A stretch of DNA of 64,000 nt from Paenalcaligenes hominis_A (GTDB taxonomy: Bacteria; Pseudomonadota; Gammaproteobacteria; Burkholderiales; Burkholderiaceae_B): contig NZ_JBGJKZ010000003.1 of assembly GCF_041359055.1 (NCBI RefSeq), positions 372,001 to 436,000 on the forward strand. The letters run 5' to 3'. The notes under the pieces are model-generated. The model was not told the origin of the DNA and did not search any database. It worked only from the letters and a program-made list of their open reading frames with translations. Positions 1 to 7,809 of this stretch are shown one piece after another (the first letter of the stretch is position 1; each line of letters begins with the position of its first letter). The translations under genes were made by a program, and so were the position numbers.

Positions 1-2344
1 CGCTAGCCGCGAACTGCAAACGGCTTTAGCTCAGGCAGATAAAGAAGCGACCCAACGTGGTGATACCTATGTGGCAAGCGAGCTTTTTTTGCTTGCGGTT
101 TTAAAAGACAAAGGACGTGCTAGCCAAATTTTACGAGATGTAGGGGTGCAAGACAAAGCCCTTGAAGCGGCTATAGACGCGGTGCGTGGCGGGGCGAATG
201 TAACAGATGCCGAGGGCGAATCAAACCGTGAAGCCTTATCTAAATACACCACTGATTTTACCGAGCGGGCGCGTTTAGGCAAACTGGATCCCGTGATCGG
301 GCGTGATGATGAAATTCGTCGCTCCATTCAAATATTGCAACGTCGCACTAAAAATAACCCTGTTTTAATTGGTGAGCCAGGCGTAGGTAAAACCGCTATT
401 GTTGAGGGTTTAGCTCAGCGTATTGTAAATAACGAAGTGCCAGAAAGCTTAAAAGGAAAACGCCTTTTAGTGCTGGATTTGGCGGCGTTATTGGCGGGAG
501 CTAAATTCCGCGGCGAATTCGAAGAACGCTTAAAAGCGGTCTTAAAAGAACTGGCCCAAGACGAAGGTCAAACCATTCTTTTCATTGATGAAATTCATAT
601 GGTGGTGGGCGCTGGTAAAGCCGATGGGGCGATGGACGCAGGCAACATGCTCAAACCCGCCTTAGCACGTGGCGAGATTCATTGTATTGGTGCGACGACT
701 CTTGATGAGTATCGGCAGTACATAGAAAAAGACGCAGCACTCGAACGGCGCTTCCAACGCGTTCAGGTTGACGAGCCCGATGTGGCATCAACTATTGCTA
801 TTTTACGTGGTCTCCAAGAGCGTTATGAGCTGCACCATGGTGTTGCCATTACCGACCCTGCTATTGTTGCTGCAGCCGAGTTGTCTCATCGCTATATTAC
901 CGATCGATTTTTACCCGATAAGGCGATTGACTTAATTGATGAGGCCGCCGCTCGTATTCGTATGGAGATTGATTCCAAGCCAGAGGTCATGGACAAGCTT
1001 GAACGCCGTATGATCCAGCTTAAAATTGAGCGTGAAGCGGTGCGTCGTGAAGAGGACGATGCCTCTAAGAAACGTTTGCAAGCGATTGAAGACGAGCTTG
1101 AGGCATTGCAGCGTCAATACGATGATTATGACCATATCTGGAAAGCTGAAAAAGCCGCTGTTCAAGGGACGCAATCCATTAAAGAGGAAATTGAAGCGTT
1201 ACGGGCACAAATGGCAGAGTATCAGCGTAAAGGTCAATTCGAGCAATTAGCCGAGTTGCAATACGGAAAATTACCTCAGCTCGAAGAGCGCTTAGCTTCT
1301 GCTGAGCATGCAAAAGAAGCGGTTGATGAAGAGGCTGAGCGCCCTAAACTGTTACGAACCCAAGTAGGCGTAGAGGAAATCGCCGAGGTGGTGTCGCGTG
1401 CCACGGGTATTCCTGTATCGCGCATGATGCAAGGTGAGCGTGAGAAACTTCTACAGATGGAGTCTCATCTGCATCAGCGTGTTGTGGGCCAAGACGAGGC
1501 CGTCACCTTAGTGTCAGATGCGATCCGTCGTTCACGAGCAGGCCTAGCAGATCCAGACCGTCCTTATGGTTCGTTCTTGTTTTTAGGGCCTACTGGTGTG
1601 GGTAAAACAGAGCTTACCAAGGCATTAGCTGGTTTTCTCTTTGACTCAGAAGACCATCTGATTCGTGTTGATATGTCTGAGTTTATGGAAAAACACTCGG
1701 TCGCTCGTTTGATTGGTGCGCCTCCCGGCTATGTGGGTTACGAGCAAGGTGGTTATTTAACCGAAGCGGTGCGTCGTAAGCCCTATAGTGTGATCTTGCT
1801 TGATGAAGTAGAAAAAGCACACCCCGATGTATTTAACGTGCTGCTGCAAGTGCTTGACGACGGTCGATTAACCGATGGTCAAGGGCGCACAGTGGACTTC
1901 CGTAACACCGTGGTGATTATGACTTCTAACTTGGGGTCGCAACACATTCAAATGATGCAGGATGAGCCTTACGAAACGGTGAAAGAGGTGGTATGGGAAG
2001 AGGTAAAACAGCATTTCCGTCCCGAGTTCTTAAACCGTATTGATGAGGTGGTGGTATTCCACGGCTTAGATGCACAGCATATCCAAGCCATTGCAAAAAT
2101 TCAGTTACAGCGCTTGGATCAACGGCTACAAGATCGAGGTCTGGACCTAGATGTGTCAGAGGCGGCGTTGGCAGAAATTGCCAAGGTCGGTTTTGATCCT
2201 GTGTTTGGTGCCCGCCCGCTAAAACGTGCTATTCAGCAAAGTATTGAAAACCCTGTAGCCAAAGCTATATTGCAAGGTGAGTTTGCCGATGGCGATACCG
2301 TTCATGTTAGCTTTGTGGATGATGCGTTTAGTTTTACCAAATAA
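1..2344 (+). CDS. clpB: ClpB disaggregase, 3' part (5' end outside window)
   Basis: ATP-dependent chaperone that pulls polypeptides out of aggregates together with DnaK. The reading frame is open from base 2, so about 780 residues are visible and roughly 80 N-terminal residues lie before the window; the GTG at 71 is an internal Val codon. The visible part begins inside the N domain, followed by AAA-1 with Walker A GEPGVGKT (near base 371), the long coiled-coil middle domain (about bases 1000-1350), and AAA-2 with Walker A GPTGVGKT (near 1589) and the ClpB-type GAPPGYVGY pore loop. The C terminus is complete and is followed by a good terminator. The middle domain separates ClpB from ClpA and ClpC. 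Any sigma-32 promoter would be outside the window. Confidence 0.97.
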   Translation, partial: ASRELQTALAQADKEATQRGDTYVASELFLLAVLKDKGRASQILRDVGVQDKALEAAIDAVRGGANVTDAEGESNREALSKYTTDFTERARLGKLDPVIGRDDEIRRSIQILQRRTKNNPVLIGEPGVGKTAIVEGLAQRIVNNEVPESLKGKRLLVLDLAALLAGAKFRGEFEERLKAVLKELAQDEGQTILFIDEIHMVVGAGKADGAMDAGNMLKPALARGEIHCIGATTLDEYRQYIEKDAALERRFQRVQVDEPDVASTIAILRGLQERYELHHGVAITDPAIVAAAELSHRYITDRFLPDKAIDLIDEAAARIRMEIDSKPEVMDKLERRMIQLKIEREAVRREEDDASKKRLQAIEDELEALQRQYDDYDHIWKAEKAAVQGTQSIKEEIEALRAQMAEYQRKGQFEQLAELQYGKLPQLEERLASAEHAKEAVDEEAERPKLLRTQVGVEEIAEVVSRATGIPVSRMMQGEREKLLQMESHLHQRVVGQDEAVTLVSDAIRRSRAGLADPDRPYGSFLFLGPTGVGKTELTKALAGFLFDSEDHLIRVDMSEFMEKHSVARLIGAPPGYVGYEQGGYLTEAVRRKPYSVILLDEVEKAHPDVFNVLLQVLDDGRLTDGQGRTVDFRNTVVIMTSNLGSQHIQMMQDEPYETVKEVVWEEVKQHFRPEFLNRIDEVVVFHGLDAQHIQAIAKIQLQRLDQRLQDRGLDLDVSEAALAEIAKVGFDPVFGARPLKRAIQQSIENPVAKAILQGEFADGDTVHVSFVDDAFSFTK

Positions 2345-2360
2345 GCTTTTTTAATTTACT

Positions 2361-2390
2361 GGCCCCACTTAGGTGGGGCTTTTTTGTTTT
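2361..2390 (+). terminator. Intrinsic terminator after clpB
   Basis: Stem GGCCCCAC / GTGGGGC(T) with a short TTAG-type loop, followed directly by a T-rich run. It lies 17 bases after the clpB stop and separates clpB from the importer operon. Confidence 0.85.
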
Positions 2391-2447
2391 TGGCCTTTGC
2401 ATGAGGGCTAACCCTCTAAGTGATATCCCTCGTGCCATCAAAAGTAA

Positions 2448-2494
2448 TTTACAACTAAACTATTTACAAGTAATTTTCGTAAATAAGCGAAAAT
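2448..2494 (+). promoter_or_regulatory. Candidate sigma-70 promoter and small dyad before the ABC importer operon
   Basis: TTTACA (2448-2453) is separated by 17 bp from TAATTT (2471-2476). Immediately downstream is a 7-bp inverted repeat, ATTTTCG (2473-2479) and CGAAAAT (2488-2494), overlapping the expected start of transcription; it could be an operator or simply a leader hairpin. The gene start at 2516 has an AGGAG-type ribosome-binding site. This is a motif reading only, with no conservation data. Confidence 0.4.
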
Positions 2495-2515
2495 AAGAAT
2501 AATGAGGAGATATCT

Positions 2516-3682
2516 ATGAAACGTTTAGTAGCTGCTTTGGCATTAACGTCTGTAGGCTTAGGTACTACAGCTGCTGCAGACACGATTAAAGTCGGAATTG
2601 CCAATGACAACTCGGGGCCATTTTCAGCAGTAGGGGCTGAGATCCGCGATGGTTTAAACCTAGCCATTAAGCAATTGGACGGCAAACTAGGGGGACAGCC
2701 TGCTGAGTTCATTCAACAAGACATGGCGGGCAACCCAGACCAAGCCCGTCAATTGGTAAATCGCTATATTCAACGCGATAAGATTGATTTTTTTACTGGT
2801 CCTGTGGGTTCCAATGTGGCGTTAGCGGTAGGGCCTGCTTTATTTAAAGCAGAAATCCCTTACTTAACCACAAACCCGGGGCCTAGTCAGCTGGCTGGCA
2901 AACAGTGCAATCCCTATTTCTTTGGTGTGTCGTATCAAAATGATGCCTTCCACGAGGCCGCTGGCAAGGTAGCTGCTGACCGTAACTACGAAAAAGTGTT
3001 CATCCTTGCGCCTGATTATCCTGCAGGCAAGGACGCTCTTAATGGCTTTAAGCGCGGATACGGTAAAACCCCTAGCGAAGAAATCTACACCAAGTTAGGC
3101 CAAATTGATTATGCCGCTGAACTTGCCCAAATTCGAGCCAACAAGCCGGCAGCCGTGTTTTTCTTTTTACCGGGCGGCATGGGCATTAACTTTATCAAGC
3201 AGTTTGTTGCAGCAGGGTTGAATAAAGACACCGTGCTTTTAGGGCCGGGCTTCTCTGGCGATACCGATATTATTCAAGCGGTTGGTGATCCTATCGAAGG
3301 CATGTTTAATACCGCTCAATGGGCCCATGATTTAGATGTGCCTGCTAATAAAAAATTCGTCGAAGCCTTCCGTAAAGAATACGATGGTCGTTATCCTTCC
3401 GTGTATGCCGCCCAAGCCTATGATGTGATTATGGCCATGGATGCCGCAGTGGCTCAGGTAGATGGCAATGTCAAAGACCGCGCAAAAGTCCTCGAGGCGT
3501 TAAAGTCAGCGGATTACGAGTCGGTACGTGGTAAGTTTAGCTACGGCACAAACAACTTCCCTATCCAGCCATATTATGTACGCGTGGTCGAGCGTGATGC
3601 AGACGGCGTTTTAACTAACAAGCTGGTGGGAACAGTATTCGACTCTTACCAAGACGTATATGTTGATGAATGCAAACTATAA
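2516..3682 (+). CDS. Periplasmic substrate-binding protein, LIV/HAAT-type ABC importer
   Basis: Type I periplasmic binding protein (388 aa) that captures the ligand for the importer encoded by the next four genes. A Sec signal peptide ends around the Ala-Ala-Ala at residues 19-21, and the mature protein opens with TIKVGI, typical of the LivK/AmiC fold. Ligand is not readable from sequence. The resemblance is to betaproteobacterial members of this family often linked with aromatic acids or amides as much as to true leucine/isoleucine/valine binders, so I give no livK symbol. A well-placed AGGAG ribosome-binding site precedes the ATG. It is the first gene of the operon, with 22 bp to the permease. 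Confidence 0.9.
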   Translation: MKRLVAALALTSVGLGTTAAADTIKVGIANDNSGPFSAVGAEIRDGLNLAIKQLDGKLGGQPAEFIQQDMAGNPDQARQLVNRYIQRDKIDFFTGPVGSNVALAVGPALFKAEIPYLTTNPGPSQLAGKQCNPYFFGVSYQNDAFHEAAGKVAADRNYEKVFILAPDYPAGKDALNGFKRGYGKTPSEEIYTKLGQIDYAAELAQIRANKPAAVFFFLPGGMGINFIKQFVAAGLNKDTVLLGPGFSGDTDIIQAVGDPIEGMFNTAQWAHDLDVPANKKFVEAFRKEYDGRYPSVYAAQAYDVIMAMDAAVAQVDGNVKDRAKVLEALKSADYESVRGKFSYGTNNFPIQPYYVRVVERDADGVLTNKLVGTVFDSYQDVYVDECKL

Positions 3683-3704
3683 GTATTAAAAGGTTGATAA
3701 CAGA

Positions 3705-4625
3705 ATGTCGCTCATATTAGTTACTGAGCAGCTGTTAAATGGTTTGCAATTCGGGTTGATGTTGTTTTTAATTGCTGCAGGTCTGACCTTGGTCTTCGGC
3801 ATTATGGATATCATGAACTTGGCCCATGGGTCCCTGTATATGGCAGGGGCCTATGTGGCTGCAGAAACCATGCAGCGTACAGGCTCATTTACTCTAGCTG
3901 TATTAATTGCCGTTGGGGTTACTGCTTTAGTAGGTATTGTTCTAGAGTTAGCATTGATGCGTCGCTTGGTGCTCAGAGATCACCTTGCTCAAGTCCTTGG
4001 CACCTACGCCATTATTTTAATCGCTAACGATATTGTCAAAATGATCTGGGGGCCCGCCCCGATTATGTTCAATATGCCCACAGCCTTATCCGGGCCCATA
4101 GAAGTACTTCCAGACTTCTTATATCCCGCTTTTAGGCTAATGATCATTGCCGTTGGTTTAGTGGTAGCGGTGGGCTTATATGCTTTTGTTACCCGTACAC
4201 GTGCTGGGGTTTTAGTACGCGCAGGTGCATCCAATCGGCAGATGGCTACTTTAATGGGCGTGCGGGTGCCTGTTCTTTTTCTAGGTATTTTTACGCTAGG
4301 CGCTGCATTGGCTGCTTTAGCTGGTGCAATGCTCGGGCCAATTAATGCCGTCCAGATTGGTATGGGCGAAGATATTCTAATTCTCGTGTTGGTGTGCATT
4401 GTTATTGGGGGGATTGGCTCTATACGTGGTGCATTTGTGGGGGCGTTACTCGTGGGTATGGTGGATACCGCTGGGCGCGCTTTTTTGCCCATGTTGCTAC
4501 GTACTGTTTTCCCTGCTGATGTTGCATCCAGTGTAGGGCCCACGTTGGCAGCAATGTCAATTTATTTACTAATGGCCGTGGTTTTGGTAGTAAAACCCGC
4601 CGGATTATTTCCAGCGCGAGGTTAA
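3705..4625 (+). CDS. livH: Branched-chain amino acid-type ABC permease, LivH family
   Basis: Inner-membrane permease of 306 aa, one of the two membrane subunits of the importer. It shows the typical LivH start (a helix with GLQFGLMLFLIAAGLTLVFG) and some eight hydrophobic segments ending in a VVLVVKPAGLF-type C terminus. An AAGG ribosome-binding site lies ahead of the ATG. Only two bases separate its stop from the next permease gene, indicating a co-translated pair. The family is certain; the transported substrate (branched-chain amino acids, amides, urea or aromatic acids) cannot be decided. Confidence 0.92.
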   Translation: MSLILVTEQLLNGLQFGLMLFLIAAGLTLVFGIMDIMNLAHGSLYMAGAYVAAETMQRTGSFTLAVLIAVGVTALVGIVLELALMRRLVLRDHLAQVLGTYAIILIANDIVKMIWGPAPIMFNMPTALSGPIEVLPDFLYPAFRLMIIAVGLVVAVGLYAFVTRTRAGVLVRAGASNRQMATLMGVRVPVLFLGIFTLGAALAALAGAMLGPINAVQIGMGEDILILVLVCIVIGGIGSIRGAFVGALLVGMVDTAGRAFLPMLLRTVFPADVASSVGPTLAAMSIYLLMAVVLVVKPAGLFPARG

Positions 4626-4627
4626 TC

Positions 4628-5572
4628 ATGACAAAAACACGTTTAGCTATTGTTGTAGTGCTAGGGTTGTTAATTGCCTTTCCTTTAGTCGCTCCTAGCT
4701 TTGGTTTTGAGTTTTACGTTTCCTTCGTGCGACGTATCTTAATTTTTGCTTTGGCTGCCAGTGCGCTTAACTTGGTATTGGGCTATGGCGGTTTGGTTGC
4801 TTTAGGGCACGCTGCTTTTTTCGGTGCAGGCGCTTATGTCGTAGGTATTATGGCCGATGCCGGTATTTATGCCGCTTGGTTAGTTTGGCCTACCGCCATG
4901 ATTTTGGCTGCCTTACTTGCATGTATTACTGGCGCTATTTCATTGCGCACCAAAGGGGTGTACTTCATTATGATCACCCTAGCGTTTGCGCAAATGATCT
5001 ACTACTTATTTATTTCCTTGCGTCAATACGGTGGTGAAGACGGCATGAATTTATACGATTACTCCTCGTTGCCGGGGCTTGATCTAAGTAATGACGTGCA
5101 GTTTTATTATGTAGTGTTAGCCGTAGTGGTGTTGGCTTTTATTGTATTTAAACAGCTTATGGGGTCCCGTTTTGGGCATGCCTTGCGTGGTGCTAAAGAA
5201 AATCCTAGCCGCATGCAAGCATTAGGTTATCCCGTGTATGGTATTCAGCTGGTGGCTTATACGCTAAGCGGCGCTCTAATGGGGCTGGCTGGGGCGTTAT
5301 TAGCTAACCATAATCTATTCGTATCACCTAGTCTTATGCATTGGACTCAGTCCGCCGATCTCATCATTATGGTGCTTGTAGGGGGTATGGGGCTTATGTT
5401 TGGGGGGGTAGCAGGGGCTGCAGTGTTATTAGTGCTCGAAGAAGTCTTGCGCAATTGGACTGAATTCTGGCATTTGCCTTTAGGTGTTCTGCTCCTCATC
5501 GTTGTATTTGCTGCGCCACAGGGCTTAGCCAGTTGGTTTGATAAGAAAAAGGTAAGCAATGACAATACATAA
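4628..5572 (+). CDS. livM: Branched-chain amino acid-type ABC permease, LivM family
   Basis: Second membrane subunit (314 aa) of the importer. It has multiple hydrophobic helices and the LivM motif region YGGLVALGHAAFFGAGAY near residues 55-75, plus the conserved GAKENPSRMQALGY cytoplasmic loop that contacts the ATPases. It pairs with LivH, and its last 14 bases overlap the start of the ATPase gene. Length is normal for the short LivM class, without the N-terminal extension seen in E. coli. Confidence 0.92.
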   Translation: MTKTRLAIVVVLGLLIAFPLVAPSFGFEFYVSFVRRILIFALAASALNLVLGYGGLVALGHAAFFGAGAYVVGIMADAGIYAAWLVWPTAMILAALLACITGAISLRTKGVYFIMITLAFAQMIYYLFISLRQYGGEDGMNLYDYSSLPGLDLSNDVQFYYVVLAVVVLAFIVFKQLMGSRFGHALRGAKENPSRMQALGYPVYGIQLVAYTLSGALMGLAGALLANHNLFVSPSLMHWTQSADLIIMVLVGGMGLMFGGVAGAAVLLVLEEVLRNWTEFWHLPLGVLLLIVVFAAPQGLASWFDKKKVSNDNT

Positions 5573-6347
5573 CGAATCCACCTCAGCACCCGTGGTATTT
5601 CAAGCCCAAAATTTACACAAACGTTTTGGTGCTTTACGGGCGACAAATGGGGTGTCTATAGAGCTCCACCAAGGCGAAATTCATGGGTTAATAGGTCCAA
5701 ACGGCGCAGGCAAATCAACGCTGATTCATCTGTTAGCAGGCACCTTACGTCCTGATCAAGGCGAGCTGTTTTTGCAAACACAAAATATTACAGGCTTAAA
5801 AGCCCATCAGCGGGTGGCTCAGGGGCTAGCGCGTTCATTTCAGGTCACTAATATCTTTAACGACTACACCGTATTAGAAAACCTAATGTTAGCCGTTCAG
5901 GCCGCCACGGGTAGTAGCTATCGTTTTTGGAAAACACGTGATAGTGAACAGCAGCTATTCGAGCGGGCAAAACAGCTAGCACACGAATGTGCTATTGATT
6001 CTAATGTCTGGCATAGTCAAGCTAAACACTTGCCACATGGGGAACAGCGCAAGCTAGAGTTTGCTTTGTCGTTAGCTGCTGATCCTGTGGTTATGCTGTT
6101 AGACGAGCCCATGGCAGGCATGGGGCCAGACGAGAGCTTACGTTTGACCGAGCTTATCGAGTCCATGCGTGGCAAGGCCAGCATGTTACTTGTTGAGCAC
6201 GATATGCAAGCTGTTTTTAGACTGGCGGATCGTATTTCTGTATTAGTGGCAGGGCAAATCATTGCCTCGGGCACGCCCGAGCAAATTCGTCACGATGAAG
6301 CCGTAAAAAATGCCTATTTAGGCGATGAGTCAACGGAGGCCGCATGA
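5559..6347 (+). CDS. livG: ABC transporter ATPase, LivG family
   Basis: One of the two cytoplasmic ATPases (262 aa) that drive the importer. The Walker A GPNGAGKST is near residues 46-54, the Walker B region reads VVMLLDEPMAGM, and the H-loop is VEHDM. The signature motif reads LPHGEQ instead of the usual LSxGQ/LSYGQ, a departure at the first positions while GEQ is kept. It overlaps the preceding permease gene by 14 bp and the next ATPase gene by 4 bp (ATGA), so the three are probably translationally coupled. Confidence 0.93.
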   Translation: MTIHNESTSAPVVFQAQNLHKRFGALRATNGVSIELHQGEIHGLIGPNGAGKSTLIHLLAGTLRPDQGELFLQTQNITGLKAHQRVAQGLARSFQVTNIFNDYTVLENLMLAVQAATGSSYRFWKTRDSEQQLFERAKQLAHECAIDSNVWHSQAKHLPHGEQRKLEFALSLAADPVVMLLDEPMAGMGPDESLRLTELIESMRGKASMLLVEHDMQAVFRLADRISVLVAGQIIASGTPEQIRHDEAVKNAYLGDESTEAA

Positions 6348-7051
6348 TTCTGCAAATTGATCACTTAGAAAGCGGCTATGGGGCCAGTCAGGTGTTATTT
6401 GGGGTAGACCTACAAATACAAGCGGGGCAAGTTGTCACCGTGCTGGGGCGTAATGGCATGGGTAAAAGCACGTTGCTAAAGACTCTGCTAGGCATGTTGC
6501 CTGTGCGAGCCGGCTCGGTTCGGTTCGAGGGGCAAAATACCAAAGGCTGGAGCACGGATAAAATTGCACGAGCTGGTATTGCCATTGTGCCCGAAGGCCG
6601 CATGTGTTTTCCAAATTTAACCGTAAAAGAGCATTTGACTGCTTTTGTGGCCCAACGCAATCCTAAAGCCACTCAGGAGTGGACCCCAGAAAAGGTATTC
6701 GATTTCTTTCCTCGTTTGCGGGAACGCCAACACAATATGGGGAATCAGCTTTCGGGTGGCGAACAACAAATGCTGGCGATTGGTCGAGCGTTAGTGACGA
6801 ATCCCAAATTATTAATTCTAGATGAGGCCTCCGAAGGCTTAGCTCCTAAGATTCGCGAGGAGATTTGGCAGTGTCTAGATGTACTACGCGCCCAAGGCCA
6901 AACTATTTTAATTATCGATAAATACGTAGAACGCCTTATGAAGTTGGCAGACCATCATATTATTTTAGAAAAAGGGCGTGTGGTTTGGCAGGGGAACTCT
7001 ACAGGTTTAGCGGCTGACCCTAGCTTGTGGGAACGCTATTTGGGCGTGTAA
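6344..7051 (+). CDS. livF: ABC transporter ATPase, LivF family
   Basis: Second ATPase of the importer (235 aa). It has Walker A GRNGMGKST near residue 36, a complete LSGGEQQ signature, and Walker B LLILDEASEGLAP. It closes the operon: the ATGA overlap with livG and the absence of any further plus-strand gene before the convergent queH show that the transporter is complete with one binding protein, two permeases and two ATPases. Confidence 0.93.
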   Translation: MILQIDHLESGYGASQVLFGVDLQIQAGQVVTVLGRNGMGKSTLLKTLLGMLPVRAGSVRFEGQNTKGWSTDKIARAGIAIVPEGRMCFPNLTVKEHLTAFVAQRNPKATQEWTPEKVFDFFPRLRERQHNMGNQLSGGEQQMLAIGRALVTNPKLLILDEASEGLAPKIREEIWQCLDVLRAQGQTILIIDKYVERLMKLADHHIILEKGRVVWQGNSTGLAADPSLWERYLGV

Positions 7052-7067
7052 CGGCAGCCCTGATATG

Positions 7068-7094
7068 ACGCGTACCCACGGTGTGAGTACGCGT
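7068..7094. repeat. Perfect inverted repeat between convergent livF and queH
   Basis: ACGCGTAC (7068-7075) and GTACGCGT (7087-7094) are exact inverted copies, and the interior can add CAC/GTG pairs after one mismatch. It may fold at the 3' end of both transcripts. No T run follows immediately on either strand, so it is a weak intrinsic terminator at best; a 3'-end stabilising hairpin is equally possible. Confidence 0.6.
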
Positions 7095-7107
7095 TATGGA
7101 TTACGGG

Positions 7108-7794
7108 TTATTTTGCTGTTTTTTTCAGGGTTGCGGTGTCGTTAACGCCGTAAAATTTCACGCCAAACTCAATACGTGGACGTCCTTTGGACATACGCCA
7201 ATTATTCGTATCACGCAAAGAGTACACACAGCCACAGTATTCCTGTTGATAAAACTGCTCTTGCTTGCTGATCTCTAGCATACGTTGTGAGCCACCGTCT
7301 TTGCGCCAGTTGTAGGTCCAGTACAGCATATCTGGATAGCGTGCTGCTGCACGCTCACCACAACCATTAATTTGATCCATGTCTTTCCAGCGGGAAATAG
7401 CCAATGAGCTAGAGATGGTGTCAAAGCCGTTTTCGTAGGCGTATAAAGCCGTACGCTCGAATCGCATATCAAAACACTCGGTGCAACGGATGCCGCGCTC
7501 TGGTTCGTTTTCCATGCCTTTTACACGTACAAACCAGTTATCCGCATCGTAATCTGCATCAATAAATGGGATGTTGTGCTGTTCGGCAAAACGCATGTTT
7601 TCCTCTTTACGGATTTCGTATTCGCGCAGAGGATGAATATTCGGGTTGTAAAAGAAAATAGTGTAATCAATACCCGAGGCAGTCATGGCCTCCATGACCT
7701 CGCCTGAGCAAGGTGCACAACACGAGTGCAACAACACCTTTTTGCTGTTGTTCGGAGGAGTCAGTATAGGACGAGTAAATTCTGTAAGTTTCAT
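7108..7794 (-). CDS. queH: Epoxyqueuosine reductase QueH
   Basis: Catalyses the last step of queuosine synthesis, reducing epoxyqueuosine in tRNA; QueH is the non-homologous replacement for the cobalamin-dependent QueG. The 228-aa protein has the family's cysteine sets: HSCCAPC (C25, C26, C29), RCTECF (C104, C107) and a C-terminal YCGC, which bind a [4Fe-4S] cluster and a mononuclear iron. It is followed on the plus strand by livF (convergent) and lies 15 bp downstream of glnE on the same strand, so both may share a transcript. Family call is strong from the cysteine pattern. Confidence 0.9.
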   Translation of the reverse strand: MKLTEFTRPILTPPNNSKKVLLHSCCAPCSGEVMEAMTASGIDYTIFFYNPNIHPLREYEIRKEENMRFAEQHNIPFIDADYDADNWFVRVKGMENEPERGIRCTECFDMRFERTALYAYENGFDTISSSLAISRWKDMDQINGCGERAAARYPDMLYWTYNWRKDGGSQRMLEISKQEQFYQQEYCGCVYSLRDTNNWRMSKGRPRIEFGVKFYGVNDTATLKKTAK

Positions 7795-7809
7795 TGTGGG
7801 TAATGAGAA

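Noticed and set aside
71..2344. GTG at 71 as the start of clpB
   Set aside because: The frame is open from base 2 and the upstream codons encode normal ClpB N-domain sequence, so the true start lies before the window.
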